Of a stretch of 64,000 bases of DNA, positions 10,058 through 18,460 are shown one piece after another. The notes beneath the pieces are model-generated. The model was not told the DNA's origin, searched no databases, and saw only the letters and a list, made by a program, of their open reading frames with translations. This stretch comes from Oscillospiraceae bacterium (GTDB taxonomy: Bacteria > Bacillota > Clostridia > Saccharofermentanales > Saccharofermentanaceae), in the NCBI GenBank assembly GCA_902802325.1, contig CADCLV010000004.1:62001-126000 (forward strand). Reading direction: 5' to 3'. Position 1 is the stretch's first letter; every line of letters starts with the position of its first letter. The translations under genes were made by a program, and so were the position numbers.

Positions 10058-10233
10058 TATATTGCCTGGTGTTTCACTCCTGCTTTTCCTTTGATCATAT
10101 GGGTCCATTTCATACCTGTGGCGACGTCAGAGACAATACGCTTGACGGCGGTCTGGATATCAGAGGTATGGATGGCATACTTGATGGTAGATGTATTATT
10201 CATTGTGGCTTTCGCGGTAATAATATTCTTCAT
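10057..10233 (-). CDS. Small basic protein of unknown function (58 aa)
   Basis: This open frame begins with ATG (10231-10233) eight to ten bases after AAAGGAG and ends with TAG. The product starts MKNIITAKATMNNTS and contains a Lys/Arg-rich central part (AVKRIVSDVATGMKWTH) and a basic tail. It has no signal peptide, membrane helix or cysteine. A promoter (10287-10315), a good ribosome site and a strong terminator directly after it support real expression. I do not recognise the family. It could be a peptide partner of the adjacent XRE regulator or an orphan small protein. The exact repeat that straddles both its ends is unusual. Confidence 0.6.
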   Translation of the reverse strand: MKNIITAKATMNNTSTIKYAIHTSDIQTAVKRIVSDVATGMKWTHMIKGKAGVKHQAI

Positions 10234-10242
10234 TCGTGAAAC
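10231..10242. repeat. Direct repeat copy 2 (CATTCGTGAAAC)
   Basis: Second copy of the repeat at 10046-10057; it covers the start codon and part of the leader of the 58-residue ORF. Confidence 0.7.
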
Positions 10243-10286
10243 ACTCCTTTCGTTAAAATTCGTTCAGTTTCTTAACTGATATTTGT

Positions 10287-10315
10287 AATTTACCACTCTT
10301 ATTTGATTTTGTCAG
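10287..10315 (-). promoter_or_regulatory. Promoter of the 58-aa small ORF
   Basis: On the minus strand -35 CTGACA (10310-10315), 17-bp spacer, -10 TAAATT (10287-10292). The -35 overlaps the palindrome CAGTATACTG (10313-10322), a possible operator. Confidence 0.55.
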
Positions 10316-10322
10316 TATACTG
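10313..10322. promoter_or_regulatory. Palindromic candidate operator CAGTATACTG
   Basis: A perfect 10-bp palindrome, followed at once by a half copy (CCAGTATA). It sits between the divergent promoters of the small ORF and the surface-protein gene, so one repressor could control both. Confidence 0.45.
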
Positions 10323-10365
10323 CCAGTATAAATTTTGCATAAATTTCCTGTATTTTTAATATTTC

Positions 10366-10394
10366 TTGATAGAAATGCAGGACATCCATATAAT
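10366..10394 (+). promoter_or_regulatory. Promoter of the surface-protein gene
   Basis: -35 TTGATA (10366-10371), 17-bp spacer, -10 TATAAT (10389-10394). This is close to the sigma-A consensus, 35 bp before the start codon. Confidence 0.8.
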
Positions 10395-10428
10395 ATAGAC
10401 AATATTATTTAACATCTGAGGGGGCAAT

Positions 10429-12558
10429 ATGAGAAACAGACATCATTGGCTGACAGCTATTCTGCTGTCTTTTATTCTTCTTTTCGGACCGGGGTATCCT
10501 TCCTTACGGGCCGCATCCGCAGATCCGGATCTTTCCATTGATTTTACGATAAGAGATAAAAACGGCGATCCGGTTTCCGGCTTTACCCACGGGTACAAAG
10601 TTTTGATACAGGGAACGACAGATTCCGGAAGTGATCTTTCGGGAGACTACACCCTGACTGTGAGTGGCGCAGCCGATACCACCGTCTCCTTTTCTTCCGG
10701 TTCAGCTACGATAGAAGTTCCGGCCGGCACCGTTGCTACGATCCGGGATCTTCCTTTCAATTCCCAGGTCAAACTGACAGTTGTCCAGCGTGTCAGATCG
10801 AACGGGAATGTTGATGTCGTCTATGAAGACGTCACCACTTCGGACTTGGATTCAAACGATTCACTTATTCTTGATTCGGACAAGAGCGTGCATTTCAATG
10901 TGGATCATGAAAGTCTTTTTAAGACCATCACCATCTATCCGAAGGTTTTCGAAGACAGCTGGCCGGAAGATACACTTTTCCGTTACAGAATGACTTTCTG
11001 GAACGAAGAAGGCCTGGATCTTTCCCTTCTTTCCTATACGATCGAAGGAGATCCGACAGTTTATACACCTGCTATGGTAAACGGACAGCTTACGATCGAA
11101 GCCATGATCCCCGTGAATAAAAAGCTTACGATCCGGGGACTTCCCGTGAGCATTTCTTTCGGCGGAAACAACTATACAACGGCCGAACAGTGCAACATCT
11201 ACTGGAATAATGATTATCAGGCCGTAGCCGGCGGTTTCATCGCTGTAACGGACGTCGCCGCCGGTCACGAAAGCCTTTCCAGCGGCGTAATTCAGGATAA
11301 GACTCAGGGCACGTGGACGATCAACCTCTTCCGAAGATCCGCATCCGCCGCCATTGCCAAATTCTATGCAGCTCCGGCTGGAGCAGACCCGGATGAACTT
11401 TATGATTTTAAAGTGACTTTATTTGACACCGCACTCAATCGTCCGCATACAGGAAAAGTCTGGGTCACGATTGGATCAGTCGACCTTTATAACAGCATTA
11501 TGAATGGTAACTTTATTCCTTCCAATATCCCTGTTACGGAAAAACTTGTCGATACCGATGCCAACGGCTCCTTCTATTTGAGTCTCAAAGCCAACGAAGT
11601 CGCTGTACTCGGAAGATTATATCAGGACAGATCCTATCCGCAGGATTATCTCACTATAGGAACAAACGAGCGTGTATATAACAATTCGCAGTCCTCTATG
11701 CTGTATCTTCCCCAGGAAGGTCTTCTCCCGGTTTACACCAAGGTCACGGTGGAAGAGCTGACAAAAGATTATGAAACGGTACCTGGAGGCGGTTACCCCG
11801 GAGGCTACGTACAGGAAGTGACATCCACCTATGCAACCATCGATGTGTTCCACTACTTAAACGCAAGACTGTTCGATTCCTCCCTGCGCCTCTCTAAGAC
11901 CGTGGAAGGAGAAAACGGCGAGTTTGATTTTACCATCCGGCTGAAGGACGTGTCCGATACCATTCCGGATACCTATTCCTACAGCGGTGATAAGCAGGGC
12001 ACATTGAACTTTGCCGCCATTTCTTCTGAAACAGAAACCAAGACAGCCAAAGACGGCAGAACCTCCGATATCGAATACAGCATCTTTGAAGCCACCATTT
12101 CCCTCAAGGGCGGAGAAAGCATCACCATCGACGGACTTCCTGCCGGATGTGAATATGAGGTCATCGAAAAAGATCCGGAAGGCTATAACGTGGAATCTCA
12201 AGGAAGCAAAGGCACGCTTGAAAGCGGAAAAACTTCTGAAGTCAGTTTTACGAATAAAGAGATCACGCCGACCCCAACCGCGACTCCGACTTCCACGCCT
12301 ACACCCACGCCTACACCCACGCCTACACTCACGCCGACTACGGCGCCCACACCTGCATCTGCGCCGCAAGTATCTTCCGAGACCACACCGGTTCCCACTT
12401 CTACACCGACACCCACCGCGACTCCTGTACCGGGAAAGGTCGTAAAGACAGGTGAAACTTCCGGAAAGAACGGAACATATATCCCCGTTGTCTTTTTGAT
12501 CGGTGCGCTTTCTTTCGGCGGGCTGTTCGTAAGAAGAAAAAAAGAGAAACAGGTATAG
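10429..12558 (+). CDS. Secreted, wall-anchored surface protein with Thr-Pro stalk
   Basis: 709 residues. The N terminus is a signal peptide (basic MRNRHH, hydrophobic LLSFILLFG, cleavage probably near SLRAAS). Most of the body (about 35-480) is beta-rich and not recognised. Residues about 485-610 form a collagen-adhesin-like/SpaA-type beta domain of the kind found in wall proteins (FDFTIRLKD ... LPAGCEYEVIEKDPEGY). Then a Thr-Pro stalk (about 610-665) and a sorting tail: VVKTGE, a hydrophobic helix (IPVVFLIGALSFGGLF) and RRKKEK. The sorting motif is VKTGE rather than LPXTG, so a variant-class sortase would be needed; none is in this window. GAGGGGG precedes the ATG. Confidence 0.85.
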   Translation: MRNRHHWLTAILLSFILLFGPGYPSLRAASADPDLSIDFTIRDKNGDPVSGFTHGYKVLIQGTTDSGSDLSGDYTLTVSGAADTTVSFSSGSATIEVPAGTVATIRDLPFNSQVKLTVVQRVRSNGNVDVVYEDVTTSDLDSNDSLILDSDKSVHFNVDHESLFKTITIYPKVFEDSWPEDTLFRYRMTFWNEEGLDLSLLSYTIEGDPTVYTPAMVNGQLTIEAMIPVNKKLTIRGLPVSISFGGNNYTTAEQCNIYWNNDYQAVAGGFIAVTDVAAGHESLSSGVIQDKTQGTWTINLFRRSASAAIAKFYAAPAGADPDELYDFKVTLFDTALNRPHTGKVWVTIGSVDLYNSIMNGNFIPSNIPVTEKLVDTDANGSFYLSLKANEVAVLGRLYQDRSYPQDYLTIGTNERVYNNSQSSMLYLPQEGLLPVYTKVTVEELTKDYETVPGGGYPGGYVQEVTSTYATIDVFHYLNARLFDSSLRLSKTVEGENGEFDFTIRLKDVSDTIPDTYSYSGDKQGTLNFAAISSETETKTAKDGRTSDIEYSIFEATISLKGGESITIDGLPAGCEYEVIEKDPEGYNVESQGSKGTLESGKTSEVSFTNKEITPTPTATPTSTPTPTPTPTPTLTPTTAPTPASAPQVSSETTPVPTSTPTPTATPVPGKVVKTGETSGKNGTYIPVVFLIGALSFGGLFVRRKKEKQV
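12295..12330 (+). repeat. 12-bp tandem repeat coding Thr-Pro
   Basis: Three copies of ACGCCTACACCC (last copy with one change), in frame, coding TPTP units of the surface-protein stalk. Slippage would change stalk length by four residues without breaking the frame. Confidence 0.75.
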
Positions 12559-12580
12559 ATAGAATATGATTAAATAAGAA

Positions 12581-12622
12581 GATCCCCCGAAATGCACCTG
12601 AAGCTTTTCGGGGGATCTTTTT
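12581..12622 (+). terminator. Terminator after the surface-protein gene
   Basis: Inverted repeat GATCCCCCGAAA (12581-12592) / TTTCGGGGGATC (12606-12617) followed by TTTTTC. It may also serve the convergent gene at 12642. Confidence 0.9.
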
Positions 12623-12641
12623 CTCTATCGTTCTTTTTTAC

Positions 12642-13097
12642 TTACTCGGCATAGTACATATACATATAGCACTGTGTCTGATTCTCGATACACATAAATA
12701 CGACCAGTGATCCTTTACCGGCCTTTCCCACAATGACCCAGGAAACGGTAGTCGGCTCCGGGACAAGTTTCTGGTCGGCAAAAAGTGAATACTTCTCCAC
12801 ATTGAATTCCTGAAGTGTGATCTCGTGGTGATCTTCTCCCAGTTTCTCATACATCTGCATGATCGTGGCATTCATATTCGTGTTATTGTCGATACGGATC
12901 TTCGCCTCGAATCCGGTACGGTTAAAGATGGAGCCGTATGCCACATATTTTTCAATGGTGCAGTACGAAGGAAGATCGTAGCCGGTCTTTCTTTCAATGA
13001 CACTCTTCTTATCATCCCGTATAAAGAAAAACAGCAGAATTCCGCCCAGGACCACGAGAAGAACGATCATAACGATAGTCTGCTTTTTTCTATCCAT
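12642..13097 (-). CDS. Membrane-anchored hypothetical protein (151 aa)
   Basis: One N-terminal membrane helix (TIVMIVLLVVLGGILLFFF, about 8-26) after a basic start, then an outside domain of about 120 residues with mixed beta character and three Cys near the C terminus. No lipobox, so it is anchored by the helix. It starts immediately after the tatD stop (ATG 13095-13097) and is probably translated from the metG-tatD transcript. No family recognised. Confidence 0.75.
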   Translation of the reverse strand: MDRKKQTIVMIVLLVVLGGILLFFFIRDDKKSVIERKTGYDLPSYCTIEKYVAYGSIFNRTGFEAKIRIDNNTNMNATIMQMYEKLGEDHHEITLQEFNVEKYSLFADQKLVPEPTTVSWVIVGKAGKGSLVVFMCIENQTQCYMYMYYAE

Positions 13098-13907
13098 TTA
13101 CGTATCCTTTCCGAAAAGACGCTGTGCATTTTCAGTAGTGATCCGGGCCATCTCTTCTGCCGGGATCTCCTTGATTCTGGCCATTTCTTCCACAATATAT
13201 TTTACATAGGCCGGTTCATTTCGCTGTCCGCGGAACGGAGCCGGAGTCATGTACGGCGAATCCGTCTCCACGAGAAGACGGTCCAAAGGACACATCCGGA
13301 TCACATCCGGTGCTTTTCGCGCATTCTTAAAGGTGATCGGCCCGTCAAAACCGAGATAGAATCCCATCTTTAAAAGGATCTCGGCCGTCTCCGGACTTCC
13401 GGAAAAGCAATGAAGCACACCCGGATTCTCCCGGAGGGCATTCTGCTCATGAAGAGACTTCAGAATAAAAAGCGTATCTTCGCAGGCATCCCGCTCGTGG
13501 ATCACGGCAGGCAGGTCATAGCGGTAGGCAAGACCCATCTGATAGATGAAAGCCGTTGCTTCGTGGACCGGAGAGCAATCATCGTAATGGTAATCCATAC
13601 CGATCTCTCCCACTGCCACGATCCCCAGCTCGTCCTTCTGGCTGAGCCAGCCTTCCAGCTTGACCTTCGCTTCCTCATCAAAGGACGTGGCCATTTCCGG
13701 GTGGACGCCGACCATACAGGAAAGACGGATCCCCCGGTTCTTTTTCGCCGCACGAAGATGAAGAGAAAGCTCGCTGTCAGTGATCTCGGAACTTGCCAGA
13801 AGAATATGGGTCACCCCGTTCTTCTTGGCATTTTCCAGAACTGCATCAATATCATCTTTATATTCTTCACGCCAGTTCAGATGAGCATGCGTGTCAAACA
13901 TCTCCAT
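13098..13907 (-). CDS. tatD: TatD-family metal-dependent DNase
   Basis: 269 residues with the TIM-barrel amidohydrolase metal motifs of the family: DTHAHL at the N terminus, VGVHPE, GEIGMDYHY, HERDA, LHCFSG and ETDSPYMTP. These supply the His, Glu and Asp metal ligands. Members are 3'-5' exonucleases or D-aminoacyl-tRNA-related deacylases. It begins three bases after the metG stop, a gene pair widely conserved in Bacillota. Confidence 0.92.
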   Translation of the reverse strand: MEMFDTHAHLNWREEYKDDIDAVLENAKKNGVTHILLASSEITDSELSLHLRAAKKNRGIRLSCMVGVHPEMATSFDEEAKVKLEGWLSQKDELGIVAVGEIGMDYHYDDCSPVHEATAFIYQMGLAYRYDLPAVIHERDACEDTLFILKSLHEQNALRENPGVLHCFSGSPETAEILLKMGFYLGFDGPITFKNARKAPDVIRMCPLDRLLVETDSPYMTPAPFRGQRNEPAYVKYIVEEMARIKEIPAEEMARITTENAQRLFGKDT

Positions 13908-13910
13908 GGG

Positions 13911-15758
13911 TCAGGAAACCTCCGCACCCGGCTCTACACCTTCCGGTACAGACAGGAGAGCATAATCTCCGTTCGGTTTTTCGGCGCAAAGGATCATGCC
14001 GTAAGAATCAAATCCGCGAAGTTTTCTCGGTGCAAGGTTTGCCACCCATACCACCATCTTTCCGACCATCTCTTCCGGAGTATAGTACTGGGCAATACCC
14101 GACAGTACCTGCATCTTCCGGTCGCCGACATCCAGCTGCATACGAAGGAGCTTATCCGCCTTCGGGACTTTCTCGCACTCCAGGACCTTCGCCGCACGAA
14201 GCTCGAGCTTGGCAAAATCGTCATAGACGATCTCGTCCTTATGCTCTAAGACCTTACCCTTGGCTGCAGCCAGAGCCGCCTCGGAGATTTCAGCAAGTTC
14301 CTTCATTTCCTTTTCCATATCCAGTCTCGGGAACAGAACTTCCCCTTTCTGAACAGTTACGTTGGCAGCAAGCGCGCCCACCTTATCGGAAGCATCCCAT
14401 GCGCAAGCCTCTTCCGATGCGCCGATCTGCTTCCAGATCTCCGGGCAGGTATTCGGCATTACCGGATTTAAGAGGATCGAGCACATACGGATCGTATCCA
14501 GAAGGTTATAAAGAACGGTCGCCAGACGGGTTTTCTTACTGTCATCCTTGGCCAGCACCCACGGTGCATTCTCATCGATATACTTGTTGGCACGGGCAAT
14601 GACCTTGAATATCTCGGCAAGTGCTGCGGAGATGTGCAAAGTCTCATAGTTCTCCTCCACGAACGGGCGGAGTGCTTTTACCATATTCAAAAGCTCGTCA
14701 TCCAGCGGATCTGTCTCACGCTCTTCCGGGAGAGTTCCGTCAAAGTACTTGATCGCCATGGCAACAGTTCTGGAAACGAGGTTTCCGAGGTCATTTGCCA
14801 GGTCGGTGTTGATACGCTGTACCATCTGCTCATTCGAGAACGGGCAGTCCGCGCCGAAAGGCATCTCACGGAGGAGATGGTAACGGACGGCATCCACGCC
14901 GTATCTATCTGCCAGGATAAACGGATCGATAACGTTACCTGTGGATTTACCCATCTTCGCGCCGCCAAATGTGATCCAGCCGTGGCCGTAGATATGCTTC
15001 GGCAGAGGGAGATCCAGCGCCATCAGGATCGCCGGCCAGATAAGAGAGTGAAAACGGACGATCTCTTTTGCCATGACATGAATGTCAGCCGGCCAGTATT
15101 TCTCGAAATCGTGATAGGTGTTATTTCCATAACCCAGAGCCGTGATATAGTCCAGGCCCGGCTTGATGAAGTTGTTGATCATCTCGTTTACGCGGGACTT
15201 CGGCTCCAGGAAATTTCTCTCCTCATCAAGAAGCAGTGCTTCCAGCTTATCGGAGAAAGCAGAGAGCTTAAAGAAATATGCCTCTTCTTCTGCATCTACG
15301 ACTTCACGTCCGCAGTCCGGGCATTTTCCGTCCTTCAGCTGGCTCTCGGTCCAGAAAGACTCGCAGGGCGTGCAGTATTTGCCCACATATTTACCCTTGT
15401 AAATGTATCCCTTATCGTAAAGAGCCTTGAAGATATTCTGAACAGACTCCACGTGATACGGATCTGTGGTACGGATAAAACGGTCATATGTGATATCAAG
15501 GCGTTCCCAGAGCTTTTTGAAGTTGGCAACGATTCCGTCAACGTACTCCTTCGGGGTCACGCCGATCTCCTGCGCCTTCTTCTCGATCTTCTGGCCATGC
15601 TCATCGGTACCGGTCAGAAACATGACATCAAAACCCTGCATTCGCTTATATCTGGAAACAACGTCGCATGCCAGCGTTGTGTAGCAGTGTCCCACGTGCG
15701 GGTTACCCGACGGATAATAGATCGGTGTTGTGATGTAATACTTCTGTTTTTCGGCCAT
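13911..15758 (-). CDS. metG: Methionyl-tRNA synthetase
   Basis: 615 residues. Class I signature YYPSGNPHVGH (HIGH variant HVGH) near residue 14, a CTPC...CPDC zinc knuckle (about 127-148), and KMGKSTGN as the KMSKS loop (about 292). After an alpha-helical anticodon domain comes a Trbp111/EMAP-like tRNA-binding domain (about 505-615). It charges tRNA-Met. Promoter at 15800-15828; GAAGGAGG lies before the ATG. No T-box leader is visible in the short upstream region. Confidence 0.97.
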   Translation of the reverse strand: MAEKQKYYITTPIYYPSGNPHVGHCYTTLACDVVSRYKRMQGFDVMFLTGTDEHGQKIEKKAQEIGVTPKEYVDGIVANFKKLWERLDITYDRFIRTTDPYHVESVQNIFKALYDKGYIYKGKYVGKYCTPCESFWTESQLKDGKCPDCGREVVDAEEEAYFFKLSAFSDKLEALLLDEERNFLEPKSRVNEMINNFIKPGLDYITALGYGNNTYHDFEKYWPADIHVMAKEIVRFHSLIWPAILMALDLPLPKHIYGHGWITFGGAKMGKSTGNVIDPFILADRYGVDAVRYHLLREMPFGADCPFSNEQMVQRINTDLANDLGNLVSRTVAMAIKYFDGTLPEERETDPLDDELLNMVKALRPFVEENYETLHISAALAEIFKVIARANKYIDENAPWVLAKDDSKKTRLATVLYNLLDTIRMCSILLNPVMPNTCPEIWKQIGASEEACAWDASDKVGALAANVTVQKGEVLFPRLDMEKEMKELAEISEAALAAAKGKVLEHKDEIVYDDFAKLELRAAKVLECEKVPKADKLLRMQLDVGDRKMQVLSGIAQYYTPEEMVGKMVVWVANLAPRKLRGFDSYGMILCAEKPNGDYALLSVPEGVEPGAEVS

Positions 15759-15799
15759 ATGATATGCGCCTCCTTCTTTTTTGCAAATTGCATTTTGTT

Positions 15800-15828
15800 A
15801 TTATAACAAGAATAGAATTATAAGACAA
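15800..15828 (-). promoter_or_regulatory. metG promoter
   Basis: Minus strand -35 TTGTCT (15823-15828), 17-bp spacer, -10 TATAAT (15800-15805). Confidence 0.75.
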
Positions 15829-15850
15829 ATTAAATCGCGGAATCGTGAAA

Positions 15851-15878
15851 TTGTCTGCTCAAAATTTTATGTTAAAAT
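15851..15878 (+). promoter_or_regulatory. Promoter of the zinc-ribbon membrane gene
   Basis: -35 TTGTCT (15851-15856), 16-bp spacer, -10 TAAAAT (15873-15878); the start codon is 33 bp downstream. Confidence 0.6.
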
Positions 15879-15910
15879 AAAGACAGTTTTGACCGAGGGG
15901 AGGATGGGAA

Positions 15911-16717
15911 ATGCCGGAAGGAAACGTAGCACCTTTATCGTTAAAGTGTAACATCTGCGGCGGAGAACTCAAAAATGACTATCTGACCGGCTCCTGCGTT
16001 TGCGACCACTGCGGAAACAAGTGGGATCTTAAGGAAATGTGTCCGGAGGTTTCTTCGTACAGCCGTACTATCGAGCGCATCAAACGGGGAAAAGAACTTC
16101 TGAATACGAGATCCGATGTGGCTACCTTAACTCAGGCCAACCTTCTCTTTAAAAGTGCGGCTATGGAGTGTACCGGCCGTACAGATCCCATCGCCGCTGA
16201 TCTTCTACGGGTTGCCAACGAATGTCAGGAGGAATCAGAAAAGATCAAGCACTATTCTCTCGGAACGATGCATTTCGAGAAGAAAAACTACCGTAAGGCG
16301 TTGAGCGAATTTAAGAAGATCCCCGGATTTAAAGACGTAGATGAAAAGATGAAGGAAGCTGAAGCCGGCGCCGTCATCGAAAGAAGAAAGCATATTCCCA
16401 TCGCGATCATTGTCGGCATGATCATCCCTGCCGTACTGAGTATCCTTCTGAAGGAAAAAGCAGGCCTTCCGCTTGCCGCAGTCATTCCGATCTTTGTCGT
16501 TCTGACCTGTGCTGTGTCCTATGCCGTTTATCTTGAAGGGACACTTGCTACCGTCATCATCGTTCTATCCGTCCTGGCCGCCGTACCACTGATACTATTC
16601 ATGATCCTGGCGTACGGGATGCACATGGATACCGGGACAGCGGCGATCATCTCCATTGGCGCTCCCATCGTACTGGTGGTCGCAGTGGCACTAAAGCCGG
16701 ATCTAAAGCAGAACTGA
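15911..16717 (+). CDS. Zinc-ribbon membrane protein (268 aa)
   Basis: N-terminal zinc ribbon with CNIC (13-16) and CVCDHC (about 30-35), then a helical region of about 110 residues with a TPR-like repeat (HFEKKNYRKALSEFKKI), then about four membrane helices from residue 160 to the end. The layout suggests a membrane protein with a cytoplasmic metal-binding head. Strong GAGGGGAGG before the ATG. No function can be assigned. Confidence 0.75.
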   Translation: MPEGNVAPLSLKCNICGGELKNDYLTGSCVCDHCGNKWDLKEMCPEVSSYSRTIERIKRGKELLNTRSDVATLTQANLLFKSAAMECTGRTDPIAADLLRVANECQEESEKIKHYSLGTMHFEKKNYRKALSEFKKIPGFKDVDEKMKEAEAGAVIERRKHIPIAIIVGMIIPAVLSILLKEKAGLPLAAVIPIFVVLTCAVSYAVYLEGTLATVIIVLSVLAAVPLILFMILAYGMHMDTGTAAIISIGAPIVLVVAVALKPDLKQN

Positions 16718-16755
16718 AATCACTCAGAAGATCCCATCACGAAAAAGATTGAAAA

Positions 16756-16789
16756 GAGGCTGCAAGGAAATCTTCCAAGCAGCCTCTTT
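16756..16789. terminator. Bidirectional terminator between convergent membrane genes
   Basis: Hairpin with arms GAGGCTGC / GCAGCCTC and inner GGAA / TTCC (16756-16786). It is flanked by TTT on the plus side and TTTTC on the minus side. Confidence 0.85.
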
Positions 16790-16796
16790 CGAATTC

Positions 16797-17465
16797 TTAG
16801 GAGGGAGAGTTCACATATTTATCCATGGCGGAAGAAGATTCACCCAGGAGAATAAACTGCCAGATACGGATCAAGAAACCAGCCGCATTCATGCCGAGAT
16901 ACAGGAGCCAGAAAAAATTCGCAAAGTGTGTCCCCAAAACAGTAAGAAAGCTTACATACTGCCCGATCTGCGAAATAAGAAAGACTTTCTTAAAGAGAAC
17001 CCAGGTCCCGGCCATCTTCTCATCTACCAGATCGAAGCTCTCTTCCATAGAAGAGGAAAAACTCATTACATAAAGGATTCCGAAAAGCGATGCGAGAAAA
17101 GAAAAGAGCGGCCGTCCCACCCCCAAAGTCATGTAAGAATAAACAGAAAGGCCCTGATAGATCACATAAAGCCACCCTGAAGACTTAAAACCATCGTAGT
17201 ATTTTCCTAAAGAAAACACGGTGGAGCCATAAATGACCGCCACAAAAACCGTCACTAGTCCCAGCAGAACCGCACTTCCCCGCAATACCGGAAGCGAAGC
17301 GCCGACGAGCGCGTGCCAGGCGATCACCTGCAATACCACAAGGGCGATCACTTCAAAGACCGAAATGCAGAATAATGCTCCGTATTTCTTTCCAAGAACC
17401 CGGCACCGGGAAGATCTTTCCATCAGAAGCTGCTTTTCCATATCCATTGCTTTTCCGGCCATCAT
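16797..17465 (-). CDS. Multi-pass membrane protein of unknown function
   Basis: 222 residues with about six hydrophobic helices (first FCISVFEVIALVVLQVIAW) after a short basic cytoplasmic start. The C-terminal tail is short and polar. AAGGAGG lies eight bases before the ATG, which fixes the start. It stands alone between a terminator and a divergent operon. No motif recognised. Confidence 0.75.
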   Translation of the reverse strand: MMAGKAMDMEKQLLMERSSRCRVLGKKYGALFCISVFEVIALVVLQVIAWHALVGASLPVLRGSAVLLGLVTVFVAVIYGSTVFSLGKYYDGFKSSGWLYVIYQGLSVYSYMTLGVGRPLFSFLASLFGILYVMSFSSSMEESFDLVDEKMAGTWVLFKKVFLISQIGQYVSFLTVLGTHFANFFWLLYLGMNAAGFLIRIWQFILLGESSSAMDKYVNSPS

Positions 17466-17626
17466 AGTACTGCCCTCCTTGATTCTCTGTCTGCATTATA
17501 TCCACCCGGTGTGTACTCTTTATGTACATCCGGGAAAGCCGCTTTTCCGGGCAATGTGCATATGCTCTCCGCCTATGATAGAATGAGGCAGGTAAGTAAA
17601 TGAAAACCCTGAAGGAGCCATGTTCC

Positions 17627-18460
17627 ATGTTCTATATTGTCTGCGCCCTGGCCGCGGAAGCCCGCCCTTTGATCTCTGCCCTTTCTCTTCGAAAGGATGA
17701 TCACGCCTGCCCGTATGACACCTACTTTTCCGAGGACAGTACCTGTGTACTGGTATTGTCCGGCATGGGAAATGTGGCCGCTTCTTCTGCCGCTTCCTAT
17801 CTTCTGACCCGTTTCGGATTCCGGCCTGACCGGGATTTTCTTCTGAATTTCGGATCCTGCGCAGGAAGCATCCCGGGTCTTTATCTCATCCATAAGATCA
17901 CAGACGAAGTTACCGGACGGGTCTTTTATCCGGACATGCTTTATGATCTTTCTTCCTGTGGCCTTCCTCTTTCTTCGGAAAAAGCACTGGTCACGGTGCC
18001 GAAGGTGATCTCTTCTCTTCCGGATCCCGATCTTCTTTACGAAATGGAAGCTTCCGGGATCTTTCAGGCGGCATCCCGTTTTTGCCCGCCCCACCGCATG
18101 ATCTTTCTGAAATATGTATCCGACTCGGGAGAAGAAGATCCGAAAAATATCACTTCCGCTCTCCTGACAGAACGCGCCATGGAGCAGCTGCCCCATGTCC
18201 TGTCCGTTCTCGAATATCTGGGAAAAGAAGAGTGCCCGGAAGAATTGATCGATGAAGATCTATATATCTCCACATGCCTGGGATTACGCCTTTCAGAAAC
18301 AATGCGACACGAACTTCGCCAGCTGTTTTTCTACGCCAAAGCCAGCGGTCAGGATATTGAATCGATCCTTTCCGGTCTGGCCTCGGAAGAAAAGATCCCC
18401 GCCCGCTCAAAAAAGGAAGGAAAGGAGGTCATAAATGTCATCCGCGACCGTCTCCTATAA
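17627..18460 (+). CDS. MTA/SAH nucleosidase-like enzyme with C-terminal extension
   Basis: The frame opens at 17600 (286 residues), but ATG 17627 has AAGGAG nine bases upstream and begins where the family begins (MFYIVCALAAEARPL). Counted from 17600, the family's general-base Glu is E20, the GMGNVAA phosphate/ribose loop is 55-61, GSCAGS 85-90, the ribose-binding EME is 148-150, and the catalytic Asp is D175 (VSDSGE). All key positions of MTA/SAH nucleosidase are kept, so it should cleave adenine from 5'-thio- or 5'-deoxyadenosine. About 100 extra C-terminal residues are not in MTAN. It overlaps the next gene by 26 bp, so the two are translationally coupled. Confidence 0.72.
   Translation: MFYIVCALAAEARPLISALSLRKDDHACPYDTYFSEDSTCVLVLSGMGNVAASSAASYLLTRFGFRPDRDFLLNFGSCAGSIPGLYLIHKITDEVTGRVFYPDMLYDLSSCGLPLSSEKALVTVPKVISSLPDPDLLYEMEASGIFQAASRFCPPHRMIFLKYVSDSGEEDPKNITSALLTERAMEQLPHVLSVLEYLGKEECPEELIDEDLYISTCLGLRLSETMRHELRQLFFYAKASGQDIESILSGLASEEKIPARSKKEGKEVINVIRDRLL

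Noticed and set aside
12285-12435. CRISPR-like short repeats
   Set aside because: The repeats are in frame, 12 bp long with no spacers, and code Thr-Pro.
11857-12597. Arg/Gly/Cys-rich minus-strand frame opposite the Thr-Pro stalk
   Set aside because: Product of antisense reading of ACGCCG-type repeats.
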